DNA of 48,713 bases from Clostridiales bacterium. GTDB lineage: Bacteria; Bacillota; Clostridia; Oscillospirales; Oscillospiraceae. Numbering within the stretch: the stretch's first letter is position 1; every line of letters starts with the position of its first letter. The DNA lies in the NCBI GenBank assembly GCA_902362775.1, contig CABIXV010000004.1, positions 1 to 48,713 on the forward strand. Direction: 5' to 3'. The translations under genes and the position numbers were made by a program. Below are positions 1-6,892 of the stretch, one piece after another. The notes beneath the pieces were generated by a model. It ran no database searches, was not told the DNA's origin, and saw only the letters and a program-made list of their open reading frames with translations.

Positions 1-426
1 GCCATGGTGGCCCAGATGCTGTACAGCCTGGAGGGCAAGCCCGCGGCCGGCAGCGCTGACTTCGCTGACGTGGCGGAGGGTGCCTGGTACGCCGACGCCA
101 TTTCCTGGGCGGCCGGTGAGGGCATCGTGTCCGGCTACGGCGACACCTTCGGCCCCAACGATCCCATTACACGGGAGCAGCTGGCGGCCATCCTGTACCG
201 CTACGCCCAGAACGAGGGGTACAAGACCAGCCAGAGCGGCAAGGGGACAGAGGGCTATCTGGACGCCTCCTCCATCTCCAGCTATGCCGTGAAGGCCATG
301 GACTGGGCGGTGAACGCTGGTCTGCTGTCCGGCAAGGGGAACGGTATCCTGGCGCCTACCGCCGGGGCCACCCGTGCCGAGGTAGCACAGATCTTTATGA
401 ACTTCTGTACGGAACTGGCGGAATGA
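1..426 (+). CDS. S-layer-homology (SLH) domain protein, C-terminal part
   Basis: The reading frame is open from the first base, so the gene starts upstream and only about 141 C-terminal residues are seen. Two SLH repeats are visible: one with FADVAEGAWY, then GIVSGYGDTFGPNDPITREQ; a second with YLDASSISSYA and GATRAEVAQIF. SLH repeats usually come in threes at one end of exported proteins and bind pyruvylated cell-wall polymers, anchoring the protein to the outer face of the wall. The rest of the protein, and so its function, lies outside the window. A strong hairpin follows the stop codon. Confidence 0.9.
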   Translation, partial: AMVAQMLYSLEGKPAAGSADFADVAEGAWYADAISWAAGEGIVSGYGDTFGPNDPITREQLAAILYRYAQNEGYKTSQSGKGTEGYLDASSISSYAVKAMDWAVNAGLLSGKGNGILAPTAGATRAEVAQIFMNFCTELAE

Positions 427-446
427 TCCTTATGGAATAAGACAAT

Positions 447-480
447 AGCGCGGCCGCCCTTTTTACAGGGCGGCCGCGCT
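447..480 (+). terminator. perfect GC-rich hairpin after the SLH gene
   Basis: A 14-bp perfect inverted repeat (AGCGCGGCCGCCCT and its complement) around a 6-base loop lies 20 bases after the stop. There is no U-run after it on the plus strand, so it is a weak intrinsic terminator by the usual rule, but position and stability suggest transcript end formation or 3' protection. Confidence 0.6.
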
Positions 481-496
481 GTCGTAAAATCAGCAG

Positions 497-531
497 ACAA
501 AAAGGCGGCGCGACAAACAGTCACGCCGCCT
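497..531 (-). terminator. intrinsic terminator of the superoxide reductase gene
   Basis: Read on the minus strand, AGGCGGCG pairs with CGCCGCCT and is followed by TTTTTGT, 26 bases after the stop codon of the minus-strand gene. Confidence 0.75.
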
Positions 532-556
532 ATTGCGATTCATGGAAACTATGGGT

Positions 557-925
557 TCAGGCTTTCCAAAGGCCATGGAGGTTGCAGTACTCATAAGCGG
601 CCACCAGCTGATCGCCGTCAGCCAGCACAAAGGAGGCCTGCGGCTTCTCACCAGGTTGGAGATATTTGATTTGGCTGCCGTGTTTGGTCTCGATGGCGAT
701 GAACTGAATAAAATGCTCGGGCAGCATGGGATGCTCCACAGAGCCTACCTTGACCTGAACAGTGCTGCCCTGAACTTCCACAACAGGTACGTGCTTCTCG
801 GCGGCGCCGTCAGTGGTGCCTGGAACCAGCTCGGTCATCTTCTGGCCACAGCACATGACAGGTACGCCGGCGGAATGAACAAAGGTGATGATATTGCCGC
901 AGTGCTCACAGCGATAAAATTTCAT
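557..925 (-). CDS. dfx: Desulfoferrodoxin (superoxide reductase)
   Basis: Cytoplasmic non-haem iron enzyme that reduces superoxide to hydrogen peroxide without releasing oxygen, typical of anaerobes. The 122-residue product has a desulforedoxin-type Fe(Cys)4 site (C6, C9 and adjacent C25-C26), so it is a two-centre desulfoferrodoxin. The catalytic iron ligands of the family are present: H45 (after E43-K44), H65, H71, C114 and H117 (CNLHGLW). The start was set at the second in-frame ATG (925) because AGAGGAG lies about 8 bases upstream; the ATG at 943 has no ribosome site. It is monocistronic, with its own promoter and terminator, and is transcribed towards the SLH gene. Electrons normally come from rubredoxin, not seen here. 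Confidence 0.95.
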   Translation of the reverse strand: MKFYRCEHCGNIITFVHSAGVPVMCCGQKMTELVPGTTDGAAEKHVPVVEVQGSTVQVKVGSVEHPMLPEHFIQFIAIETKHGSQIKYLQPGEKPQASFVLADGDQLVAAYEYCNLHGLWKA

Positions 926-960
926 AATAATAACTCCTCTCATTATTTGCTTATAATTTT

Positions 961-989
961 ATTATAGTATGCCCAGAAGAGAAAGTCAA
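961..989 (-). promoter_or_regulatory. promoter of dfx
   Basis: On the minus strand TTGACT, a 17-base spacer and a consensus TATAAT lie about 35 bases before the dfx start: a near-ideal vegetative promoter. Confidence 0.8.
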
Positions 990-1008
990 GAAAAGAGATC
1001 GGAATACT

Positions 1009-1031
1009 CCAAAATAATCCAATTATTTTGG
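1009..1031. repeat. 10-bp perfect palindrome between dfx and tRNA promoters
   Basis: CCAAAATAAT and its complement around a 3-base centre lie upstream of both divergent promoters (dfx -35 at 984-989; tRNA -35 at 1067). This may be an operator for dfx, since redox regulators such as PerR bind AT-rich palindromes, or an incidental hairpin. No regulator is encoded nearby. Confidence 0.4.
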
Positions 1032-1066
1032 GGAAGAATTGTTCCTCAAAATATGAGAATTTTCCC

Positions 1067-1095
1067 TTGCAAAGTACAGACGATTATGCTATCAT
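1067..1095 (+). promoter_or_regulatory. promoter of tRNA-Gly
   Basis: TTGCAA, 17-base spacer, TATCAT; the -10 ends 17 bases before the tRNA 5' end. Confidence 0.65.
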
Positions 1096-1112
1096 ATATA
1101 AGCTATCAAGTT

Positions 1113-1186
1113 GCAGGTGTAGTTCAATGGCAGAATGTCAGCTTCCCAAGCTGAACACGAGGGTTCGATTCCCTTCACCTGCTCCA
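1113..1186 (+). tRNA. tRNA-Gly, anticodon CCC
   Basis: The cloverleaf is readable by eye: acceptor GCAGGTG pairs with CACCTGC, the anticodon stem TCAGC/GCTGA carries a TTCCCAA loop (anticodon CCC, codon GGG), and the T arm is GAGGGTTCGATTCCCTT. The 3' CCA is encoded (1184-1186). A terminator follows directly, so it is transcribed alone. It borders a lower-GC stretch with a site-specific recombinase, a common arrangement for tRNA-adjacent islands. Confidence 0.95.
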
Positions 1187-1191
1187 AGTTA

Positions 1192-1239
1192 AAAGCTACA
1201 TTTTAGTCTTGGGAGTAAGACTGAAATGTAGCTTTTTCT
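1192..1239 (+). terminator. intrinsic terminator after tRNA-Gly
   Basis: A stem of about 19 bp (AAAGCTACATTTTAGTCTT with its near-complement, one G-T pair) around GGGAGT is followed by TTTTT. Confidence 0.85.
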
Positions 1240-1244
1240 ATTGT

Positions 1245-1290
1245 AAAACCTCCGTGATATACTGCTGGTCAGTGGTATCATGGAGGTTTT
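1245..1290 (+). promoter_or_regulatory. inverted repeat that buries the recombinase ribosome-binding site
   Basis: AAAACCTCCGTGATA (1245-1259) is complementary, with one mismatch, to TATCATGGAGGTTTT (1276-1290). The right arm holds GGAGG, the Shine-Dalgarno of the recombinase that starts at 1294. Folding of the transcript would hide that site. As DNA, the repeat could instead be a recombinase binding site. Confidence 0.55.
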
Positions 1291-1293
1291 GCT

Positions 1294-2229
1294 ATGTCTG
1301 GATATGTGATTGAGATTCCACAGGAGAAAGAGAACAGTACTATTTGGAGGCAGCAATTAAGAGTCGTTGCTTATTGTCGGGTCAGCACCCCTTACGAAGA
1401 ACAACAGAAAAGTTTGGAAAAGCAAATTGAGTACTTTACACAATACATCAAGAGAAATCCCTTTTGGAGGTTTGTCGCTGTGTATGCGGATAATGCCTCT
1501 GGGCTCCACGCGAAGAATCGGCCCGGATACCAAAAGATGCTGAAAGACTGCCGGAAAGGTAAAATCGATTTGATCCTTGTTAAGTCGCTGAGCCGCTTTG
1601 GAAGAGATGCAAAAGAAACCATGACTACAATCAGGAGGTTAAAGCAAATGGGTATTGGAGTGTATATTGAACTGGGCGGGATCAATACACTAACATCTCC
1701 GGACAGTATCGTTGATCTGTATGCCACGTTTAATCAAGCGGAGAGCCAGAACAAAAGCGACAATATCAAGTTCGGTTTGCGTCAGCGGATGAAAAGCGGA
1801 AAAGCTATGCTGAACCATTCTCAATTTCTTGGCTATACAAAAGGATCAGACGGTGTATTGCGGGTGGTCCCGGAGGAGGCGGAGATTGTACGGAAGATAT
1901 TTGATCTCTATGTGCAGGGGAACGGTGTGCGGAAGATCAAACGCTACCTGGAAGAACACGGGATCAAAACAGTGACAGGGAAGAGGGAGTGGAGCACCTC
2001 CACCATCGATCGAATGTTGAGTAACGAGAAGTACATCGGGCAGGTGCTGATGCAGAAAAGCTATACACCGGATTTCCTGACCGGAAAGCAAGTCAAAAAC
2101 AATGGGCAGTTGGATATGTACCTGGTAGAGGATGCTCATGAGGCGATCATTGACCGGGAGACTTTTGATCAGGTACAGAAAATGAAGGGGAAGGTTGAGT
2201 GCGGGATAGAAATGAAACAGAGGCTGTGA
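1294..2229 (+). CDS. Serine recombinase, short form without zinc ribbon
   Basis: Site-specific DNA recombinase of the resolvase/invertase superfamily. The N-terminal catalytic domain has the nucleophile serine at S31 (YCRVSTP) and the conserved LSRFGRD segment near residue 100. A recombinase domain follows (FLGYTKGSDGVLRVVPEEA to about residue 285, with STIDRMLSNEKYIGQ). At 311 residues it stops where large serine recombinases usually continue with a Cys-rich zinc ribbon and coiled coil; neither is seen here or in the next 300 bases. It may be a naturally short type or a C-terminally truncated remnant. The start ATG has GGAGG 7 bases upstream, inside a potential hairpin. It lies 108 bases after tRNA-Gly and is probably linked to the low-GC island that follows. 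Confidence 0.85.
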   Translation: MSGYVIEIPQEKENSTIWRQQLRVVAYCRVSTPYEEQQKSLEKQIEYFTQYIKRNPFWRFVAVYADNASGLHAKNRPGYQKMLKDCRKGKIDLILVKSLSRFGRDAKETMTTIRRLKQMGIGVYIELGGINTLTSPDSIVDLYATFNQAESQNKSDNIKFGLRQRMKSGKAMLNHSQFLGYTKGSDGVLRVVPEEAEIVRKIFDLYVQGNGVRKIKRYLEEHGIKTVTGKREWSTSTIDRMLSNEKYIGQVLMQKSYTPDFLTGKQVKNNGQLDMYLVEDAHEAIIDRETFDQVQKMKGKVECGIEMKQRL

Positions 2230-2587
2230 TATTATAATTAGAACTCTAAGAGATTTTTTAGGAGTATATATGCAGCTTGAAACATGAATAGAGTAATACT
2301 CATTGCACCGGTGATGAATTGTGCTTTGGACTATATGTGATTTGAAAGAAAAATTGCCGAAATATCAGGACGTAGGTAAATAAATAGTATGCCGGGCAGC
2401 GTGTTAAGTTCAAGAGATACCGATGTACCTCTCTACTTGAGAAACAATCTAGGTGGATATTGAAGTTAAGGAATTGTTCTGATAAAATTAATATCATGGA
2501 ACATTAGCAGATACCAAATAATCGAATTGGCAATAAAGGCTCTGCTTAAATTACTTGCCGAATGCTTACAAAGAGAAGGTACTTAGG
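2230..2587. other. gene-free AT-rich stretch
   Basis: About 360 bases between the recombinase and the next gene. I see no RNA gene, no convincing zinc-ribbon remnant of the recombinase and no clear terminator. It presumably holds the promoter of the following gene. Confidence 0.5.
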
Positions 2588-4369
2588 ATGACCGTCACAG
2601 ACACGATATTAGGTTTTATTGCTGACATTGGCTTAGATGCAGCTAAAGGACGCTATAAAATTACACGGGATGAACTCCAAGCCCGTGCGAAATTGACGGA
2701 CTATCTTGCTCGGCAACAAAAATATAATTTTAATTGTTCTTTAGAAGAAGAGATTAATTTCGAAGGACTCGCCGAATATATTCGCAGCAATCTGATGGAT
2801 GATGTGAAAAACCGCTTGTTTGGGACAAGAAAAGAACGCGGAATTGCTCGTCAGGCAATAGCAGATAAAGCAGCATATTATGCTCAAGCAAAAACGGGAT
2901 TATCCAAAGAAAGGGCACGATATTTGGCAGTTGCCGCAGTTGATATTCTCAAGAATTTTTATCGTAACAAGGCCGAAAGAGATTTATTATTTGTAGCGGC
3001 TGAGGTCGAGGATACTATCATCTCAGAGATGACTGACCAGCATAAAGAGATATGCGGTAAGATTGATGCCCTCGACAAAAAGGTTGAAGACAGCAGTTTG
3101 TTGTCCATTGATAGGAATCTAACATTAGCAAATGACGGGAGACTGGATGTGGTTGAAAAGAACCTTTCAGGATTCTTTTCCGCTCTTAACTCGAATCATG
3201 ATCTCAGACCATATTACGGTTTTGCTATGGATGGACAAACTCGCCTAAAAAGTATACCTCTGCGGCCGGATGCAGTAGAGTTGTATCCGCCGCATTTAGA
3301 GGTTACGGCTACATCATTCAAGCTGGATGGAGTGCCAGTCCAGAGGGTAGATTCTAATACATTTTCTCGTGCCTATCGAAGCCAAAGCCTTATTGAATTT
3401 GATGTAGTTGCAGCGAAGAAATACCTTGGTGATATTCCTGACCCAATACAGCATGAAGCTGAGAGAGTGTCCGGAGCCCATATGGTAATGAAACCCCCAT
3501 CTTTTCCGGAGGCATTTCCGTGCAGCGTAATTGTTGATGGGGAAACTATAGTTGATTATCTTCTTCTACGTACAAAGCGGATAGAAGACGATGGAACTGC
3601 CATTGTCACAAATGATGAGCAGGAGAACTTCAACTTTAAAGTTACTCTCATGGTAAATGCCACAACGACCAATCTCAACTTAACGGTCACTCCCGTAAAT
3701 CCTTCAAATGTGGAGTCTCTGAAATATAGACAGTTTTTGAAAAAAGCCATGTCTGCCAAAAATATTGCGCTCAAATCGTTGAAACACAATACCATTTTCA
3801 TTTCTTCAAAAGCTAATCTAATGCCGCACGACTGTGAAAAATTAGACATTGAAATTGAGTTTTTGAAAAGAGTAGTTGTAATTGAGAGCTACTTCCATGT
3901 AGCACTTCATATTCCGGAAGAAATTACAGTAGAAGACCATCGACTAATGGATCGTCTCTATTCGATGATCATTGACGGCAAATATTGCGGTACCTGTAGT
4001 CGGTTTACAATGTCGTTTGAACTGTCACAAGAGCTTAGAAATTCAATCTGTGATCTTGGAAATAGGGCTTGCGGTTTCGCCTATAATATGGATGTGGAAG
4101 CCAATCTGTTCGATCAAAAGCTGTCTTTTCGGATAATCAGAAAAATTGATTGTCTACGCCTCGAAAATTTCGAAAAGACAAATGCTAAACTTGATGTGCT
4201 TGATGACGGAGACATATTAAAAATTGCATTTGTCAGCGGTATAGACAATTCAGATGTGCATTATTCAGATATGTTTTATTCCGAAGAAACAGAAAAGCGA
4301 CTTTTTCAGTCTTCGGTATCCGAAACAGAAAATGAAGTAAGTCGTGGGCAAGATAGTGCAAAACGATAA
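2588..4369 (+). CDS. Unrecognised 593-residue protein (candidate effector/defence protein)
   Basis: I do not recognise a catalytic family. The start at ATG 2588 is preferred (GAAGG 8 bases before it); a TTG at 2555 would add 11 residues. Residues 1 to about 140 are strongly helical and charged (TDYLARQQKYNF, LEEEINFEGLAEYIRSNL, RARYLAVAAVDILKNFY), in the style of the N-terminal helical modules of large defence and signalling proteins; that likeness is my impression only. A helical linker (HKEICGKIDALDKKVED) follows, then about 400 residues of mixed alpha/beta with no visible Walker, nuclease or membrane motif. Its 3' end overlaps the next gene by 26 bases, implying co-translation. GC content is lower than in host genes such as alaS, suggesting transfer. 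Function unknown. Confidence 0.7.
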   Translation: MTVTDTILGFIADIGLDAAKGRYKITRDELQARAKLTDYLARQQKYNFNCSLEEEINFEGLAEYIRSNLMDDVKNRLFGTRKERGIARQAIADKAAYYAQAKTGLSKERARYLAVAAVDILKNFYRNKAERDLLFVAAEVEDTIISEMTDQHKEICGKIDALDKKVEDSSLLSIDRNLTLANDGRLDVVEKNLSGFFSALNSNHDLRPYYGFAMDGQTRLKSIPLRPDAVELYPPHLEVTATSFKLDGVPVQRVDSNTFSRAYRSQSLIEFDVVAAKKYLGDIPDPIQHEAERVSGAHMVMKPPSFPEAFPCSVIVDGETIVDYLLLRTKRIEDDGTAIVTNDEQENFNFKVTLMVNATTTNLNLTVTPVNPSNVESLKYRQFLKKAMSAKNIALKSLKHNTIFISSKANLMPHDCEKLDIEIEFLKRVVVIESYFHVALHIPEEITVEDHRLMDRLYSMIIDGKYCGTCSRFTMSFELSQELRNSICDLGNRACGFAYNMDVEANLFDQKLSFRIIRKIDCLRLENFEKTNAKLDVLDDGDILKIAFVSGIDNSDVHYSDMFYSEETEKRLFQSSVSETENEVSRGQDSAKR

Positions 4370-4634
4370 GATTCAATTACTTGAGGACAAGTGCATTCGC
4401 ACAGCATGGGATAAAGAAACTAAAAAGAGGTATCTAAGCAGAAGAAGCCTGCCAGCTTTTCTGATGGCGGTTGCCCGTGAGGGCAGTGAGGCAACAGAGA
4501 TCGCTCGAAAAGCTGTTGAAGGCAGGTTCGGCATCCCGGTTATTACACTAAAGAGCGCCGTCCAACTCAATCAGGTGGTTGTAGAAATGATTGAGGGGAA
4601 TATCGTCCTATCTGAAGAAGGCATAGACTCATAA
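4344..4634 (+). CDS. Small unrecognised protein overlapping the upstream gene
   Basis: A 96-residue protein starting at a GTG inside the last 26 bases of the large gene (a second GTG lies at 4356; neither has a strong ribosome site, so translational coupling is likely). It is basic in the first third (KKRYLSRRSLPAF) and then a compact helical run (EATEIARKAVEGRFGIPVITLKSAVQLNQVVVEMIEG). No signal peptide or membrane segment is visible. The overlap suggests a partner, for instance a small regulator or antitoxin-like subunit of the large protein; this is inference from gene layout only. Confidence 0.6.
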   Translation: MGKIVQNDKIQLLEDKCIRTAWDKETKKRYLSRRSLPAFLMAVAREGSEATEIARKAVEGRFGIPVITLKSAVQLNQVVVEMIEGNIVLSEEGIDS

Positions 4635-4761
4635 GGCGATGTCTACCTTTCTCTGACACATTAGCTCTAAGTGCTATAACATCCGGACAAAAGTTCCGAA
4701 AACCTATATGTGGAGAGAAGCAAGAATTCTAAACCCGTTGTGGCACAAGGCTTTTATAAGT

Positions 4762-4790
4762 CCGGGGTTCGAAATTGTTACCCTCTGCCA
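4762..4790 (+). repeat. possible tRNA 3'-end-like remnant
   Basis: Within the 160-base gap after the 96-residue gene there is GGGGTTCGAA, then CCCTCTGCCA, resembling the T arm and CCA end of a tRNA but without the rest of a cloverleaf. It is not an exact copy of the tRNA-Gly end at 1161-1186, though it shares GGGTTCGA and CCCT. It could be a decayed attachment site; weak evidence. Confidence 0.25.
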
Positions 4791-4796
4791 TAATAA

Positions 4797-4852
4797 GTTG
4801 ACAAACCTAAAAGCCAGGAAACGACTTATATCAAGGGTTTGTCAACTTTTTT
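4797..4852 (+). terminator. intrinsic terminator closing the island genes
   Basis: GTTGACAAACC pairs perfectly with GGTTTGTCAAC across a 28-base loop and is followed by TTTTTT. Confidence 0.7.
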
Positions 4853-4937
4853 ACTTAAAATCAGACGTAAGAAGTATAAAATAAATTTTGGGTAGGGCGG
4901 ACCCTCACGCATTTAAATATGAAGTATAGATGTTTAG

Positions 4938-4962
4938 GACACAGCTTTGGGCTGTGTCTTTT
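4938..4962 (+). terminator. short intrinsic terminator
   Basis: GACACAGC/GCTGTGTC stem with a 5-base loop, then TTTT. No gene is recognised directly upstream, so it may end an unseen short transcript or be a remnant. Confidence 0.5.
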
Positions 4963-4991
4963 GTTATTCAAATTACATTTATGAAAGGAAC

Positions 4992-5093
4992 ATGATGAAT
5001 GAATATGACAAAAAGTGGGCTGACCAAGGCTGGGCTTCGATTTGGGTTTTGGTGAAAGCCACTGCATCTTTTTTGTTACCACATTACAAGTAA
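4992..5093 (+). CDS. possible 33-residue small protein
   Basis: A short frame begins MMNEYDKKWADQGW and ends FLLPHYK, with AAGGA 4 to 7 bases upstream of two adjacent ATGs. It has an acidic/aromatic head and a hydrophobic tail that might touch a membrane. No homologue is recognised; length and weak context make this uncertain. Confidence 0.25.
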   Translation: MMNEYDKKWADQGWASIWVLVKATASFLLPHYK

Positions 5094-5179
5094 AAAGCAA
5101 AGATGTGTTTCAAATAAGTGTCAGTCAGTAGTATATCTTAAAGAATTGTTATTTCCTATAAAGATATACTCTATCAAAT

Positions 5180-5207
5180 AAGGGCAGGAGTGAAGGCTCC
5201 TGCCCTT
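5180..5207 (-). terminator. terminator of the IclR-type regulator
   Basis: A perfect 11-bp stem (AAGGGCAGGAG) around 6 bases; on the minus strand it is followed by TTATTT. It lies 40 bases past the regulator stop. Confidence 0.7.
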
Positions 5208-5246
5208 GCTTATATACCCGATTTTATATGGCAGTCATCGACTCAA

Positions 5247-6014
5247 TTATGAGAAGTCTATCTCTTCTGCGAGCCTGTGGGTGGACTGCCGCAAACTTTC
5301 AAGCATTTTGGATAGTCCCTTCTGCGACATGCGGTTTTCCTCACCTAGAAGGGCAAGGGAGTAGCGGACTTGCCCTTCGCGGTCAAAAATTGGTACTGCG
5401 ACAGATGTAATGCCTGGGTCCTGTTCCGAGGTGGTGGAACAGAACCCATCTTCTCGGATCTGTTGGAGTGTCTGCTCCAGGTGCTTACGCTCCTCCTGGT
5501 CCTCCACCGAGTCGGAAAAATGGTGATCCAGTATCCTGCGTGCTTTCTCCTTTGGGAAAAAGGCTAACAACGTCTTTCCAGTGGAGCCTTTGAACAGATT
5601 TGAGGCCCGCCCAACTCGAGAGTGGACCCTGAGCATATTGTTAGATTGCACCTTTTCCATGCACACTGCTACATCATCGATCAAACCTGTGAGAACCACA
5701 TCCTCATTGTATTCATCCCGTAGATCTCGCATCTCTTGAAGAATCAGATCGTCAACCGAGGTGCTGTGCGTCATGGCGGATGCCAGTGTGATCAACTTGG
5801 AGCTAAGCCTATATTTTCCATTGGGGGCTTCCTGGCGTAGCCAGCCTTGATGCTCCAGCGTTTTTACCACTCGAAACACTGTGGTTTTATGCAGGTCAAG
5901 CTCCTTGCTAATTTCAGCTAAGCCAAGATATTCAACGTCTAGCTTATTATATAGCTCCAGGATGTTGGTAGCCCGAATAATAGAGTTGATATATCCGACG
6001 CCGTTCTCCGACAT
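5247..6014 (-). CDS. IclR-family transcriptional regulator
   Basis: A 255-residue DNA-binding regulator. The N-terminal winged helix-turn-helix (residues about 8-75: LAEISKELDLHKTTVFRVVKTLEHQGWL) is followed by an IclR effector-binding domain (about 80-250; GRASNLFKGSTGKTLLAF and DPGITSVAVPIFDREG are typical). The start has AAAGGAG 7 bases upstream. It is transcribed divergently from the TRAP/hydantoinase operon and very likely controls it; IclR members regulate many catabolic operons, including allantoin use (AllR in E. coli). The ligand is not known here; the operon's substrate or a breakdown product is the natural guess. Confidence 0.92.
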   Translation of the reverse strand: MSENGVGYINSIIRATNILELYNKLDVEYLGLAEISKELDLHKTTVFRVVKTLEHQGWLRQEAPNGKYRLSSKLITLASAMTHSTSVDDLILQEMRDLRDEYNEDVVLTGLIDDVAVCMEKVQSNNMLRVHSRVGRASNLFKGSTGKTLLAFFPKEKARRILDHHFSDSVEDQEERKHLEQTLQQIREDGFCSTTSEQDPGITSVAVPIFDREGQVRYSLALLGEENRMSQKGLSKMLESLRQSTHRLAEEIDFS

Positions 6015-6057
6015 AGTTTTACTCCTTTCTCATTCCATCCATTTATGAAATACTATT

Positions 6058-6085
6058 ATTATATCATGCAAAAAACAATTAGCAA
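6058..6085 (-). promoter_or_regulatory. promoter of the iclR-type gene
   Basis: On the minus strand TTGCTA, 16-base spacer, consensus TATAAT, about 45 bases upstream of the regulator start. Confidence 0.55.
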
Positions 6086-6301
6086 ATATAAACTTGTTTT
6101 TTCGCTCTTATGACTATAACCTTGCTCCTGCCAGATTTTCCTTCCGATCCTGGCTCTTTTTTAAAATTTTGCTATTTTTGTTCACTATTTTATGAAAGAA
6201 TTATTTTGATTTCCCTAATTTACATAATGTTGATTGAGTTAATATTAGTTGATTTATACTAAATGATAAGATTTTTTGGCGGCGTATGCGTGTAAATTCT
6301 C

Positions 6302-6331
6302 TTGACTGCTCTTATTACCTTGTAGTATAAT
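6302..6331 (+). promoter_or_regulatory. promoter of the TRAP/hydantoinase operon
   Basis: TTGACT, 18-base spacer, TATAAT, about 65 bases before the first gene of the operon. Confidence 0.75.
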
Positions 6332-6337
6332 TTATTT

Positions 6338-6365
6338 ACAATAAAGAATTGCATTTCTTTATTGT
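6338..6365. promoter_or_regulatory. operator-like palindrome at the transcription start
   Basis: ACAATAAAGAA (6338-6348) and its exact complement TTCTTTATTGT (6355-6365) flank a 6-base centre. The site begins 6 bases after the -10 box, so a bound protein would block initiation. The divergent IclR-type regulator is the obvious candidate; IclR sites are typically AT-rich palindromes of similar size. Confidence 0.6.
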
Positions 6366-6394
6366 GTCTATTATATCAAAGGGAGGAACTGTAA

Positions 6395-6892
6395 ATGAGA
6401 GTCCTGCGTTGGATGGACAAGCACTTTGAGGAAGTGCTTATGTCTGTCACCCTCATCGGAGTCGTGGTCTTTATGGCGGTCCACGTTTTTTTCCGGTATG
6501 TGTTAAAAAGCCCTTTGTCGTGGACAGAAGAGTGTACCCGGTATCTATTTATCTGGTTTACCTTCAGCGGCATAGGCTACGGCATCAAAAATGCTTCCCA
6601 CATTCGCGTCAACATTATCGAAAGCTTCTGGCCCCAAGTAACCCGAGTGTTCGTCTGGATTCAGGATATAGTTACGCTGAGTTTCTTGGTGTATATGATC
6701 CCCGCTGGTCTGGGTGCGCTGGATTACTTCTACTCCAATGGGATCACTTCCCCTGGTATGCGGATGCCTTCTTGGATTTTGTATTTTTCCCTATTCTTCG
6801 GCCTGATTATGGGTGTAATTCGAATGATCCAGCGGATTATCCTCCGGGTGACGAAGCGCGATATCACTGATAAGGAGGCTGATGCGACGTGA
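6395..6892 (+). CDS. dctQ: TRAP transporter small permease (DctQ type)
   Basis: Small membrane subunit of a tripartite ATP-independent periplasmic transporter, which couples an ion gradient to uptake of a solute delivered by a binding protein. At 165 residues, with four hydrophobic stretches (about 18-35, 55-70, 88-110, 128-150) and the family-typical WTEECTRYLFIWFTFSGIGYG, it matches the DctQ family. The start has GGGAGG 8 bases upstream. Its stop overlaps the next start by 4 bases, so it is first of a tight operon. Confidence 0.93.
   Translation: MRVLRWMDKHFEEVLMSVTLIGVVVFMAVHVFFRYVLKSPLSWTEECTRYLFIWFTFSGIGYGIKNASHIRVNIIESFWPQVTRVFVWIQDIVTLSFLVYMIPAGLGALDYFYSNGITSPGMRMPSWILYFSLFFGLIMGVIRMIQRIILRVTKRDITDKEADAT

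Noticed and set aside
447..480. perfect inverted repeat considered as an insertion-sequence end
   Set aside because: No partner copy or transposase nearby; position right after a stop codon fits a transcript-end hairpin.
533..967. 144-codon plus-strand frame opposite dfx
   Set aside because: The minus strand encodes a complete desulfoferrodoxin with all iron ligands, promoter and terminator.
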